DNA of 64,000 bases from Ruminiclostridium papyrosolvens C7 (GTDB lineage: Bacteria; Bacillota; Clostridia; Acetivibrionales; DSM-1351). The notes below the pieces were generated by a model that did no database searches, had not been told where the DNA came from, and was given only the letters and a program-made list of their open reading frames with translations. The stretch is taken from NCBI RefSeq assembly GCF_000421965.1, contig NZ_ATAY01000098.1:1-64000 (forward strand), read 5' to 3'. The stretch's first letter is position 1. Every line of letters starts with the position of its first letter. Shown piece by piece: positions 46,357 through 54,882 of the stretch. Position numbers and translations under genes: made by a program.

Positions 46357-47829
46357 CTAGAAGCCATGATACATTGAATATGCAAGGTGGAAAATGGTTT
46401 CCTCATCTCTTACGTTTGTATTATCACTCATATACGCCTGAACACCGCATACATCGAAATAATGGTAGGAAACACCTGAATCGTACATTTCACCACCCAC
46501 TCCTGAAGGCAAACCTATAGAAACGTTAAACCGGCCTGAAGAGTCAGTTACACTAGTGCCGGTTCTAACAGCACATGAAGGTGTGTTATTTCTATCCCAA
46601 TATGGATTATAGTACATTCCTGTAACTCCCACTCCTGCAACCGCATAAGTAACATTTGTAGTAGGATCTTTTACTGTGGCATACCCGGAAATTGTTAATG
46701 TTCCTGTACCTGTCCTGAAATGAGTTCCATAGCCGGGATACGTAACCACATGATTCAAACCTTCTGTTCCGTTTAAATCTGTAATTGTAATAGTGTCCGC
46801 TCTTAATATCGGAGTTACTGTCAATGTATAGTTCTGAATATCTGCATCATTATATTCTTCCATGGTTTTTGCATTGCTGACTCTTATATAATATGTTCCG
46901 GTGCCAACAGAAAAATTATTTCCATTCGGAGTTACCGTCTGCATAGCAAACCCTGATGATGCAGCATTTCTATATACCTGGACTGAACAAGTATTAGCAG
47001 ACGGAGTGGTGGCAGTAATCTGCAATTTGTCATATATTCTGCTGCTAGGTATTGTAATAACATACCAATCGTTATCTATTGGTGAACTCAAGTTTCTTGC
47101 GTTGACATATGCCCCACCTGTTCCGTATGTAAACGCAAGGGCCTGACTTACATGCTCATCTATTTCATAGTTATCACAAGCACTGCTTACTGAATAATCT
47201 AATGTAAATGCTTCGCTTACACTTCCTCCGTTTGAAGAATGAACATATAAATAATATGTAGCTGTTGCATCACCTGATGTTATATATCCCAGCGCTTCCG
47301 GCAATGTTCCGCTGGTTCCGTTAATCTGTGTAAAATACTCTGAACCACACAGAACATTTCCTTGTGAATCCAGCAAATATAAATCATAATCCAAATCCGG
47401 ATTTGCAGGAGTTGTCAACTGTGCTTGAAGGTATATTCCGGGCTGCAAATTTAAAGAATATAATTCTGCATCACTGGTAGCAGATAAATATCCACTTACA
47501 GTCCCTGCCACTACTGTTGATTGAGCCGTTACGGCGGACTCGGTAGCTGCTACTTTCGCTGTCCCTGTCTCATTCTGCAGGTGTCCCTTCTTGACACTTG
47601 AAATATTAACTTTCTTCTCCAGCTTTTTGAGCTTATCCGTATTTTTAGCAGAAATCAATTTTGTAACCTGTACAGCTTCCTGGCTCTTTATTTCTTTATT
47701 TGGTGCATACTCAACATGCATTTTTGTATCTGTTTTTTCTGCTGCAAGTACGTTCATTGGACAAATAATAGCTAAAGACATTGAAACAACCATCAGCAAT
47801 GATAGCAATTTCTTTTTATTAAATTTCAT
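46357..47829 (-). CDS. Secreted protein with pre-peptidase C-terminal (PPC) type domains
   Basis: 490 aa. A signal peptide (about 1-29, ending VLAA) is followed by a Lys-rich propeptide-like stretch (30-105). Two beta-sandwich PPC-like domains follow: about 107-215 (LNLQPGIYLQAQLTTPANPDLDYDLYLLD) and about 225-345 (DNDWYVITIP, GTGTYYIRVSNA). The last ~140 residues form a further beta domain (about 350-490, DTITITDLNGTEG). No protease catalytic motif is present, although PPC domains usually accompany secreted peptidases. It may bind cell wall or substrate. GGAGAG precedes the ATG. Behind a strong promoter and a structured 5' leader. Confidence 0.78.
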   Translation of the reverse strand: MKFNKKKLLSLLMVVSMSLAIICPMNVLAAEKTDTKMHVEYAPNKEIKSQEAVQVTKLISAKNTDKLKKLEKKVNISSVKKGHLQNETGTAKVAATESAVTAQSTVVAGTVSGYLSATSDAELYSLNLQPGIYLQAQLTTPANPDLDYDLYLLDSQGNVLCGSEYFTQINGTSGTLPEALGYITSGDATATYYLYVHSSNGGSVSEAFTLDYSVSSACDNYEIDEHVSQALAFTYGTGGAYVNARNLSSPIDNDWYVITIPSSRIYDKLQITATTPSANTCSVQVYRNAASSGFAMQTVTPNGNNFSVGTGTYYIRVSNAKTMEEYNDADIQNYTLTVTPILRADTITITDLNGTEGLNHVVTYPGYGTHFRTGTGTLTISGYATVKDPTTNVTYAVAGVGVTGMYYNPYWDRNNTPSCAVRTGTSVTDSSGRFNVSIGLPSGVGGEMYDSGVSYHYFDVCGVQAYMSDNTNVRDEETIFHLAYSMYHGF

Positions 47830-47915
47830 ATAAAATCTCTCCTTGTTGTATAGTTAGTCGTCCGACTATCTTGAAGTTATCAAGGAAAACCCTTTACTTA
47901 GCAAATATTTTCTCT

Positions 47916-48004
47916 AAAAAAAGCAGTACAGTTCAGCTGATTATCAGCAGTACAGTACCCTCCCTTCATTGTCAGACTTACATTATGACCTGAACACTGT
48001 ACTT
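47916..48004 (-). promoter_or_regulatory. Structured 5' leader, possible attenuator or riboswitch
   Basis: The transcript from the promoter at 48009-48037 begins with AAGTACAGTGTTCAG (48004-47990). This can pair with CTGAACTGTACTGCTT (47936-47921), which runs straight into a seven-U tract (47922-47916). A second copy of the 3' arm, CTGTACTGCTG (47955-47945), offers an alternative partner. Between the two copies lies a GCTGAT/ATCAGC hairpin. Two mutually exclusive pairings next to a U tract are the layout of a transcription attenuator. No known riboswitch class is recognised. Confidence 0.4.
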
Positions 48005-48008
48005 TCTG

Positions 48009-48037
48009 ATTTTATCAACTTCCCAAAATATTGTCAA
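48009..48037 (-). promoter_or_regulatory. Strong sigma-A promoter of the PPC-domain protein gene
   Basis: A consensus -35 TTGACA (48032-48037), exactly 17 bp, then TAAAAT (48009-48014). The implied transcript has a leader of about 170 nt before the ATG at 47829. This is the best sigma-A match found in the window. Confidence 0.8.
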
Positions 48038-48092
48038 TAAATTCCATATATGTAATTTATTATAACACATTCCCTTTATCTTCACGGATGAC

Positions 48093-48135
48093 AAAAAGGT
48101 ATTTTATATCAAATACATGATATAAAATACCTTTT
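48093..48135 (-). terminator. Terminator after the small membrane protein gene
   Basis: AAAAGGTATTTTATATC pairs perfectly (17 bp) with GATATAAAATACCTTTT around an 8-nt loop, and U runs occur on both strands. It ends the gene group that terminates at 48150. Confidence 0.85.
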
Positions 48136-48149
48136 AAGATTAAGCACTA

Positions 48150-48524
48150 TTATTTACTGTTTTTAAGCTTTTCCATTATAAATTTCTCTGCAAAGTCTTT
48201 ACTGAACGGGAGAACAATCCTTTCTGTTCCCGAAACAAGCACTGTCTGTTTCTTGCCATCCTTATCCTCGGTAATAACCTTTGCAGTTTTAGCACTTATT
48301 GTATGCTCCTGTCCCATAAGCTTTAAGGTAGCTGTACCGTTGTCTACCGTGAAGCTTGGAAGATTAAAATAAATTACCACTCCAATTGCTATGACCGCAA
48401 TAAGTATTCCAAGTTTCAACAGTTTTTTTGCCACCTTTGCAATAATAAGTACAATAAGAATAACCACAATAACCGGAACCAAGAAAGATGCATTTAAAAT
48501 ACCAAGTCCCTTTAAAATCTCCAT
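48150..48524 (-). CDS. Small membrane protein of unknown function
   Basis: 124 aa. Two TM segments (about 12-32 and 36-54) are separated by a Lys-rich turn (KVAKKLLKLG) and followed by a ~65-residue extracytoplasmic or cytosolic beta domain (FTVDNGTATLKLMGQEHTIS to the end). Family not recognised. It begins 57 bp after the M48 protease gene, has GGAGG before its ATG, and ends with a strong terminator, so it is probably the last gene of that transcription unit. Confidence 0.7.
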   Translation of the reverse strand: MEILKGLGILNASFLVPVIVVILIVLIIAKVAKKLLKLGILIAVIAIGVVIYFNLPSFTVDNGTATLKLMGQEHTISAKTAKVITEDKDGKKQTVLVSGTERIVLPFSKDFAEKFIMEKLKNSK

Positions 48525-48581
48525 TATTTTTCCTCCAAAACGTAAAAATCAAAAACCTTTTATTACTTCTACCACTATCTG

Positions 48582-49904
48582 TTATTTTCCTTCTTTGATA
48601 AATTTCTGATATTTTAGCTGTTGCCCATTTTCCCAAGGTCTATAATTATTGGCAAAGTCTACTCTGGATTTAAAAGTAGGGTGGTCATAGGTCCAAAGCA
48701 TATAAACAATACCCGGTTCGGGCATGGTAAGACTTTGCTGGTGAAGCTTGACGGTTGCTGTTGCGGTAGCAAAATTATTCCTTGTAAGCTCAAGTTCGAA
48801 GCGGTCTGCCTCAGTTTCCATACTCCTGGAATATGCATTGGTTATGGGTGCAGTAAAAAACATCATCAGGTTTATAAGCAGTATTATAAGAGGAAATGCT
48901 GCTATATCCGATACCTTGCTGAAGCCAAGTCTTCCTTTGGTTTTTCTAAGTATATACCCCATCATCCTATATATAAGGTACAAAATAATAATACTTCCCA
49001 AGCCCCCAAAAACAATTGATTTCCATACATGCCCCATAAGGTAATGCCCCATCTCATGGGCGGTAACCCCCAATACTTCATCCGTGTCCAGATAATTTAT
49101 TGTAGTGTCCCACAGAACGATTCTTTTGGTATTGAATACCCCCGTCATATAGGCATTCATCTGGTTTGTTTCCTTGCTTTTATCCACCTGATAAACCTGA
49201 CAGTCACCTATTGGTGTTTTATGCAGCAAATCTTCGATTTTCAAAGACAGTTGACTGTCTTCAATTGGTTTGTACTGATTGAATATAGGGTCAATTACCA
49301 CAGGCTGTATATACGAAACTACAAATAGATATGGAATTGATATTAATGCTATGTATAGCCACCAACGCTTCGGAGACTTTTTTATTATAAGAAACGGAAC
49401 CCATATAATTGCGCCAGTTAAAACCGTATTTACAATGAAATTTTTAATTGTATCTATTAGCCATTGAACAAAATTCTGGTTTGACAGGCCGTATTGATGC
49501 ATTCTGAAAAAACCTGTATAGATATCCAGAGGAAGATAAATTAGGGTTTCAATAATTGAATACGCAATGAAATATAGAATAATTATTGAAATCCAGCGGC
49601 GTGCTCTCCCGGCTGCCCAGTTTCTAATCTGAATTGATAGCTTTGAAAATATAAAAAAAGCAGGAACTGCAAAGCTGAGAAAAAGTCTTATCAGCCATGT
49701 TGTTACCTTGCTTTTCTGAAAATCAAAAGCCGCCTGAGTGGGCATTGTTACCTGAACAGTATCGGGTACAGCTATTTGCCCGCTTTGTGGGTATGTTCTT
49801 ATGATATGATTGTAATTTACTATTTCCGATACTGTTACAGCTGCCGCAAATATTACAAACAGGCTGATAAATACTATTATTATCTTGCGAAAATCCTTGG
49901 TCAA
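48582..49904 (-). CDS. M48 family (Ste24/HtpX-like) membrane metalloprotease
   Basis: About 440 aa. Several N-terminal TM segments are followed by the zinc motif HEMGHYLMGH and, after two more hydrophobic stretches, the third ligand region SRSMETEADRFEL. The layout and length resemble CAAX-protease Ste24 more than the short HtpX. The likely role is membrane protein quality control. The frame opens at GTG 49943, but GGAGG at 49917-49913 places a TTG at 49904 in good position. It lies 91 bp downstream of iadA. Confidence 0.85.
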   Translation of the reverse strand: MTKDFRKIIIVFISLFVIFAAAVTVSEIVNYNHIIRTYPQSGQIAVPDTVQVTMPTQAAFDFQKSKVTTWLIRLFLSFAVPAFFIFSKLSIQIRNWAAGRARRWISIIILYFIAYSIIETLIYLPLDIYTGFFRMHQYGLSNQNFVQWLIDTIKNFIVNTVLTGAIIWVPFLIIKKSPKRWWLYIALISIPYLFVVSYIQPVVIDPIFNQYKPIEDSQLSLKIEDLLHKTPIGDCQVYQVDKSKETNQMNAYMTGVFNTKRIVLWDTTINYLDTDEVLGVTAHEMGHYLMGHVWKSIVFGGLGSIIILYLIYRMMGYILRKTKGRLGFSKVSDIAAFPLIILLINLMMFFTAPITNAYSRSMETEADRFELELTRNNFATATATVKLHQQSLTMPEPGIVYMLWTYDHPTFKSRVDFANNYRPWENGQQLKYQKFIKEGK

Positions 49905-49994
49905 TGCAATCAACCTCCAATTAACTATTAGGAATATGTCCACCTGTTAATTATATGATTGTACCACGCATTTTAATGTATTAACTCAGCTTTT

Positions 49995-51125
49995 TTAATA
50001 CATTTTCCCCTTGGCAATAACATTCACTATGTTCAGTCCGCTATCACAAATAACGCAATCTGCATCTTTTCCCACTTGCAAAGCACCCTTTTTATCGTCA
50101 ATCTTCAGCCTCTGAGCAGCATTTTTTGTTATAATGCCTATTGCCGTTTCCACGGGAATTCCCCTGTCCTTAATGGCTGTACGAACCTCATCAAAAAGTA
50201 TCTTGCAGCTTACGGTCTCGGAGGAAACCACGTTTCCGTTTTCGTCAAAGGTGGGTACGCTTCCGTACGCATCGGAGCTGATTGTTATACCTGAAAAATC
50301 CAGATTACTATCCTGGATAGTCCTTAATGCATCATAGGTAGCAACACATTCTGGGTCACTATCCGTCGGAATAAATCCCGCCGTCAAATCAATATTGCCA
50401 CCCTGCTTTAAATACTCCAAAGCCTTGCTAAAAAGCCTTTTGGTACGATTAACATGTGTAGGAAGAATGTGCTGTTTGGGTATTAAAGTCTCATTTGCAA
50501 GCCTGAACATATACTCCATTGCACTTTCACCTAGTCCAAGATGAAAATGCACAAGACCAGCTTTGCCTGAAATAATAGCACCGTTTCTGGTTTGGGCTGC
50601 AATTCTGCTTATTTCGTCAAAAGACGGTTCAAATGTTCTGCTGTCGGCAAGGCAAATCTCTCCTACACCTATAACCTTATCTACGAAAACCATATCGCTT
50701 TGTACGCTTCCTGTTAAAGTTATAACCGGAACCTGATATGAACCGGTATATATATAAGTTGAAAGACCCTCAAGTTCCAGTTGACGTGCTTTTGCATAAA
50801 GATTGGGCATGTTTCTGGTAACACCATCTGCTCCAAGAACTCCTACAACTGTTGTTATGCCGTATTTGAGTATGTCAGCTGCCTTTGCTTCCTCAGTCCT
50901 TGTAGTAAAGCCACCTTCACCGCCTCCGCCCGTTATATGGACGTGAAGGTCGATAAAGCCCGGAAACACAATTTTGCCGTCACAGTTGACTAGCTCAATA
51001 TCTTTAAAACCTTTAGGGTATATATTATCTTCAATTAAAGCCACCTTGTCAAAGCAAAACAATATGTCTTTCTTACCCAGATATTCCGGGGAATATACTG
51101 TTGCATCCTTTAACAGCTTGAACAT
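49995..51125 (-). CDS. iadA: Isoaspartyl dipeptidase (beta-aspartyl peptidase)
   Basis: 376 aa amidohydrolase-fold zinc peptidase (M38) that splits beta-aspartyl dipeptides from damaged or isomerised proteins. GFIDLHVHITGGGGEGGF (about 60-77) gives the HxH zinc motif and substrate loop. TGSYQVPVITLTGSV, VGEICLAD, LPTHVNRT and SSDAYGSVPTFDENG match IadA. ATG 51125 follows TTGGAGGC closely and is preferred to 51140. It starts 40 bp after the ABC ATPase stop, suggesting co-expression with amino acid uptake. Confidence 0.92.
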   Translation of the reverse strand: MFKLLKDATVYSPEYLGKKDILFCFDKVALIEDNIYPKGFKDIELVNCDGKIVFPGFIDLHVHITGGGGEGGFTTRTEEAKAADILKYGITTVVGVLGADGVTRNMPNLYAKARQLELEGLSTYIYTGSYQVPVITLTGSVQSDMVFVDKVIGVGEICLADSRTFEPSFDEISRIAAQTRNGAIISGKAGLVHFHLGLGESAMEYMFRLANETLIPKQHILPTHVNRTKRLFSKALEYLKQGGNIDLTAGFIPTDSDPECVATYDALRTIQDSNLDFSGITISSDAYGSVPTFDENGNVVSSETVSCKILFDEVRTAIKDRGIPVETAIGIITKNAAQRLKIDDKKGALQVGKDADCVICDSGLNIVNVIAKGKMY

Positions 51126-51164
51126 ACGTGCCTCCAACAATTTTTAAGAATTTACATTTATTAT

Positions 51165-51887
51165 CTAAAGTATCTTACTTAAAAATTCCTTTGTTCTGTC
51201 ATCTTTAGGATTTGTAAAAATTTCACTTGGTGGAGCATCTTCCTTAATTTTGCCCTCATCCATGAATAATACTCTGGTTCCAACCTCTTTTGCAAAGCCC
51301 ATTTCATGAGTAACAACCACCATTGTCATTCCTTCTGCCGCCAACTCTTTCATTACCTCCAGAACTTCACCTACCATTTCCGGGTCAAGGGCTGAAGTAG
51401 GCTCGTCAAAAAGCATTACATCCGGGGACATAGCAAGAGCGCGAACAATAGCTATACGTTGTTTCTGTCCTCCTGAAAGCTGTGCAGGATAGTTATTTGC
51501 CTTTTCTTCCAATCCTATTCTCTTTAACAGTGACATAGCATTCTCTTTTGCTTGCTCAGGAGTCTGATTCTTGAGTTTTATAGGCCCGAGAGTTATATTA
51601 TCAATAATAGACAAATGTGGGAATAGATTGAAATTCTGAAAAACCATCCCCATTTTCTGTCTTTGTTTGTTTACATCGTTTTTCTTATCAGTGATATTTA
51701 TGCCCTCAAAAATTATTTCACCGTCGGTGGGCTGTTCCAATAAGTTCAAGCACCTGAGGAAAGTACTCTTGCCTGAACCGCTTGGGCCGATTACAACTAC
51801 TACCTCGCCCTTTTCAATGGTTACGTCTATCCCCTGTAAAACATGAAGGCTACCGAATGTCTTGTGCAGATTCTTTACATTAATCAC
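51165..51887 (-). CDS. Polar amino acid ABC transporter, ATP-binding protein
   Basis: 240 aa ATPase of the GlnQ/HisP/ArtM group. Walker [10 protein letters not shown] (about 34-42), [11 protein letters not shown] signature, Walker [15 protein letters not shown] and the H-loop VVVTHEMGF are all intact. The start overlaps the permease stop by 8 bp. The substrate cannot be read from the ATPase. Confidence 0.95.
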   Translation of the reverse strand: MINVKNLHKTFGSLHVLQGIDVTIEKGEVVVVIGPSGSGKSTFLRCLNLLEQPTDGEIIFEGINITDKKNDVNKQRQKMGMVFQNFNLFPHLSIIDNITLGPIKLKNQTPEQAKENAMSLLKRIGLEEKANNYPAQLSGGQKQRIAIVRALAMSPDVMLFDEPTSALDPEMVGEVLEVMKELAAEGMTMVVVTHEMGFAKEVGTRVLFMDEGKIKEDAPPSEIFTNPKDDRTKEFLSKIL

Positions 51888-52545
51888 TTGTCCTCATCCT
51901 CCTTTCAGCATATCCCAGAAGCCTTGTAAGACTGAAGGTCAATACAAAATAAATAACAGCCGTAATGGCTAACGGCTCAAAAGGCCTGTAAATTGCGCCC
52001 TGTATAATATTTGTGTTTCTCATAAGCTCACTTATACTGATAACAGACAGTACGGAAGATTCCTTAATTACAACAACAAATTCATTTCCTAAAGCAGGGA
52101 GTATGTTCCTTAGTGCCTGTGGCAATACAATGTATCTCATAGCCTGCCCTTGAGTAAAACCGATAGATCTTGCCGCCTCCATCTGGCCCTTGTCCACAGC
52201 CTGAATCCCTGCTCGTATTATTTCAGCCACATATGCACCACTGTTTACAGACATAGCTATAACACCGGGTATAAATCTCTCCATTTCTAAACCGAATATA
52301 TGAAATTCCGGCAGTGAAATCAGGTAGAAAAAAAGTGTTATCTGAACAAGAAGAGGTGTACCCCTTATAAACTCTATATAAGATGATGCAACTGCCTTGA
52401 AAATCTTGTTATGGGATATCTTCATTAATGCAATACCTGTACCTATAATAACACCAAGTATTACGGTGAGAATTGCAATTACTATTGTATTTACGGTACC
52501 GCTTACAAAGTAGTACCAATATTCACTTAGAAATCCGAAATCCAA
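51880..52545 (-). CDS. Polar amino acid ABC transporter, permease
   Basis: 221 aa with about five TM segments. The EAA loop is [34 protein letters not shown], typical of the HisM/GlnP family. A single permease gene implies a homodimeric channel. Preceded 95 bp upstream by the binding protein gene, with a strong hairpin between them. Confidence 0.95.
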   Translation of the reverse strand: MDFGFLSEYWYYFVSGTVNTIVIAILTVILGVIIGTGIALMKISHNKIFKAVASSYIEFIRGTPLLVQITLFFYLISLPEFHIFGLEMERFIPGVIAMSVNSGAYVAEIIRAGIQAVDKGQMEAARSIGFTQGQAMRYIVLPQALRNILPALGNEFVVVIKESSVLSVISISELMRNTNIIQGAIYRPFEPLAITAVIYFVLTFSLTRLLGYAERRMRTSD

Positions 52546-52588
52546 GCTAATCCCTCCCTATTATAAAAATTCTCCGAAAACAAAACAC

Positions 52589-52611
52589 AGGGGTGCCCGT
52601 GGACATCCCCT
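52589..52611 (-). terminator. Intercistronic hairpin after the binding-protein gene
   Basis: AGGGGATGTCC pairs with GGGCACCCCT (two mismatches) around a tiny loop, followed on the minus strand by GTGTTTTG. Such a hairpin commonly keeps the binding-protein mRNA in excess of the permease/ATPase mRNA. Confidence 0.55.
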
Positions 52612-52640
52612 TTGCTTTGGCCTTCATATAATGTCAGTTA

Positions 52641-53444
52641 TTATTTTGTCACGTTCTTTTCATTAGCCTCCTGAACAAACTTATCAATTAATCCATCCTT
52701 CATAAGTCTGTCAAGGGATTTATTTATCTGCTCTACAAGGTTTGAATTACCTTTTTTGACTGCTATAGCAGATCCGCCTGTATCATCCTTTACAGGAACA
52801 TCTGTAAGTGCCAAATCGTTGTTGTTTTTAACGTAACCGCTTGCTACGGGAAGTTCAACAACCAGTGCATCTATCTTTTTATTCTTTAATTCCATAACCA
52901 AATCAGGAATCTTGCCTAATGATACAAGGTTTGCACCCTCAAGCTGTTCTTTTACTATCTTCTCCTGTGTAGTTCCCAGCTGTGCACCAACTTTTTTATC
53001 CTTTAAATCTGCAACAGTTTTATATTTGTCTTTGTCTTCAGCCCTTACCATTACACCTTGCTTTGCTTCATAATAAATCTTTGAAAAATCAACAGATTTT
53101 TTTCTCTTTTCGTCAGGATTCATACCGGCTATTACAATGTCTACCTTGTTTGTGTTAAGTGATGACAACAGTCCGTTGAAATCAGTATCCACAATCTGGA
53201 GCTGCACGCCCATGTCTTTTGCAATCTCCTCAGCAATTGAAATATCGATACCTACTATAGTATCCTTTCCATCTACCAGCATGTGATATTCATACGGTGC
53301 ATAATCTCCGCTTGTACCTACAACCAGTTTGCCGGTCTTTTCAATTCTCTTCATTGTTTCTCCACCACCGCAGCCTGCAATGGATATTCCGATAGTGACA
53401 ACAATAATCAAGCAAAATATCCTCTTTAACATTCCTTTCATCAT
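52641..53444 (-). CDS. Amino acid ABC transporter, substrate-binding lipoprotein
   Basis: 267 aa family-3 solute-binding protein. A signal peptide with lipobox SIAGCGGG (Cys near residue 25) is followed by GKLVVGTSGDYAPYEYH and VGIDISIAEEIAKDMGV. The lobe-crossing motifs KVGAQLGTTQEK and ALVVELPVASGYV complete the bilobed fold. The substrate is a polar amino acid. ARG-box-like operators in its promoter make arginine or a related basic amino acid a candidate (inference). The gene has a strong upstream promoter. Confidence 0.92.
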   Translation of the reverse strand: MMKGMLKRIFCLIIVVTIGISIAGCGGGETMKRIEKTGKLVVGTSGDYAPYEYHMLVDGKDTIVGIDISIAEEIAKDMGVQLQIVDTDFNGLLSSLNTNKVDIVIAGMNPDEKRKKSVDFSKIYYEAKQGVMVRAEDKDKYKTVADLKDKKVGAQLGTTQEKIVKEQLEGANLVSLGKIPDLVMELKNKKIDALVVELPVASGYVKNNNDLALTDVPVKDDTGGSAIAVKKGNSNLVEQINKSLDRLMKDGLIDKFVQEANEKNVTK

Positions 53445-53494
53445 TTTGAAATCCCCCTATTATTTTTCTACATAATAAAACATCGATGTGTACA

Positions 53495-53523
53495 ATTATA
53501 AATTATTATGCATAAAAATTCAA
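53495..53523 (-). promoter_or_regulatory. Promoter of the amino acid ABC transporter
   Basis: Minus strand TTGAAT (53518-53523), 17 bp, TATAAT (53495-53500). The leader to the binding-protein ATG is about 45 nt. The -35 and spacer coincide with an ARG-box-like sequence. Confidence 0.7.
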
Positions 53524-53543
53524 TACAATGCATAAATATTTTG
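53507..53543. promoter_or_regulatory. Two ARG-box-like operators (ArgR/AhrC type)
   Basis: TGCATAAAAATTCA (53509-53522) and TGCATAAATATTTT (53529-53542), spaced 20 bp. The first differs at one position from the ArgR/AhrC half-site pair TGAATAAAAATTCA. Paired boxes about 21 bp apart are the usual ArgR layout. The first box covers the -35 and spacer of the transporter promoter, so binding would repress it. Confidence 0.5.
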
Positions 53544-53797
53544 TTACAATATGTCGTATATTAACATTCCCTTTAAATAGCCTCTCTTAATTTATATTCA
53601 GGGAAATATTCTATATGCAGATATTGTCTGCGGCACCGTTAAAGAGCCCCTATCAGTGATAATCGCCTTATTCGCAAAAAATGTAACAGTAATGAAATTT
53701 TCATTTTGACAGTAAAATTAATATAATGAACTAATGCAATACTATATTTTTCCAGTTATAATATAGTAATAACTAAAAATCAGAGGTGGATTGTATA

Positions 53798-54724
53798 ATG
53801 CTTAAAAGACTTTTATTGCTTGGCACACTAATGATTGCCATACTATTTGAAAGTACAGCTGTTTGCGGTGCAGCCGACGCAAAAGACAAAAATCAGTATC
53901 CTGAAGTATCACAGTCGGCAGTGAAAATTGATACCACCGTATTGGATAAAACACTTGATACTCAAAAAAAACAGCAGGAAGCCCAGAAGAAAAAGGAAGA
54001 AGCTGCTGCAAAGGAAAAATTACAGAAGAAAGTTGCCCAGTTGCAAAAAGACATTACCGCCAATACATATTTGAAGTACATTAAGCAGCTTGGCTACTAT
54101 AAAAAGGCTTCAAAAAGTGATGAGAAACTCAATATCAGAAATGCACTTCTTTTATTTCAAAGCAATCATAATATGAGTGTAACCGGTACATATGATACAG
54201 CAACAAAAAATATGCTTGTACAAAGGTTATCCAGTAACAAGTTCGTTTATCTTGACAAGGTTACAAAGGCCCCCACTAAAGGAAGGTGGATTGCTGTAAA
54301 CAAGACCACAAGAGTTTTAACATTATATGAAGGTATAAAGGTATTAAAAAAGTATGCCGTTGCAGTAGGTAACCCCGCTTCCCTTACGAAATCCGGTAAA
54401 TATATCGTCACCAGCAAACTTATAGACCCTGATTGGGGAGGTGGAGGATTTGCAGACCCCGTAAAAGGCGGAACACCTCAAAATCCTTTGGGAACCCGTT
54501 GGATGGGGATAAACAGAACCGATGGTTCCTATGGAATACACGGCACAAATTCATTTTATTCCATTGGAAGGTACATATCCCACGGCTGTATGAGAATGTC
54601 AAATTACTGTGTAGAGGAACTGTACCCTCTTGTTCCTATGAAAGCACCTGTCTGGGTAGGTACTCAGACCGAGTTAAAGAACTGGAGTATTACTCAACCC
54701 CTGTTCAAACAGCAGGTCTCGTAG
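53798..54724 (+). CDS. L,D-transpeptidase (YkuD) with peptidoglycan-binding domain
   Basis: 308 aa exported cell-wall enzyme. A signal peptide (about 1-24, ending VCGAA) leads into a Lys/Gln-rich coiled coil (about 50-80), a PG_binding_1 domain (about 85-145: IRNALLLFQSNHNMSVTGTYDTAT) and a C-terminal YkuD domain. The active site is HGTNSFYSIGRYISHGCMRMSN, with the catalytic Cys in SHGCMRM. It forms 3-3 crosslinks or modifies the wall. GAGGTG precedes ATG 53798; a GTG at 53786 is less likely. Possibly spore- or wall-stress-related; no direct sign of regulation. Confidence 0.9.
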   Translation: MLKRLLLLGTLMIAILFESTAVCGAADAKDKNQYPEVSQSAVKIDTTVLDKTLDTQKKQQEAQKKKEEAAAKEKLQKKVAQLQKDITANTYLKYIKQLGYYKKASKSDEKLNIRNALLLFQSNHNMSVTGTYDTATKNMLVQRLSSNKFVYLDKVTKAPTKGRWIAVNKTTRVLTLYEGIKVLKKYAVAVGNPASLTKSGKYIVTSKLIDPDWGGGGFADPVKGGTPQNPLGTRWMGINRTDGSYGIHGTNSFYSIGRYISHGCMRMSNYCVEELYPLVPMKAPVWVGTQTELKNWSITQPLFKQQVS

Positions 54725-54737
54725 AAAATTTTTATTA

Positions 54738-54766
54738 TTGAATTTTAAACGGCATTGTGATAAAAT
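54738..54766 (+). promoter_or_regulatory. Promoter of asd
   Basis: TTGAAT, exactly 17 bp, TAAAAT. It starts 14 bp past the L,D-transpeptidase stop and gives asd a leader of about 110 nt. Confidence 0.65.
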
Positions 54767-54788
54767 ACACAGTACAAATACAAATGTC

Positions 54789-54838
54789 ATTGAATGGTGG
54801 ACACTTTATTATTTTATTCGACTCACCCTCCATTCAAT
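54789..54838 (+). repeat. Inverted repeat in the asd leader
   Basis: ATTGAATGG (54789-54797) and CCATTCAAT (54830-54838) form a perfect 9-bp stem with a 32-nt loop, between the asd promoter and its RBS. No U run follows, and no lysine riboswitch core is recognisable. It could be an mRNA structure or protein-binding site. Confidence 0.45.
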
Positions 54839-54882
54839 ATCCTTTCAATAATATGAAAATCTACGAATAGGAGGCATAAAGG

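Larger units (their letters stand above)
53445..53797. other. Divergent intergenic region, ABC transporter / L,D-transpeptidase
   Basis: 353 bp without a gene. The left third contains the transporter promoter and operator-like boxes. The middle contains a small hairpin GCAGA-TATTG-TCTGC (53617-53631) and the palindrome ATGAAATTTTCAT (about 53692). The right third has TATAAT-like elements (53722, 53757) for the plus-strand gene, neither with a good -35. No known riboswitch core was recognised. Confidence 0.5.

Noticed and set aside
53580-53700. Possible riboswitch upstream of the L,D-transpeptidase
   Set aside because: Only a 5-bp hairpin and a short palindrome are present; no conserved core of c-di-AMP, c-di-GMP or other known classes.
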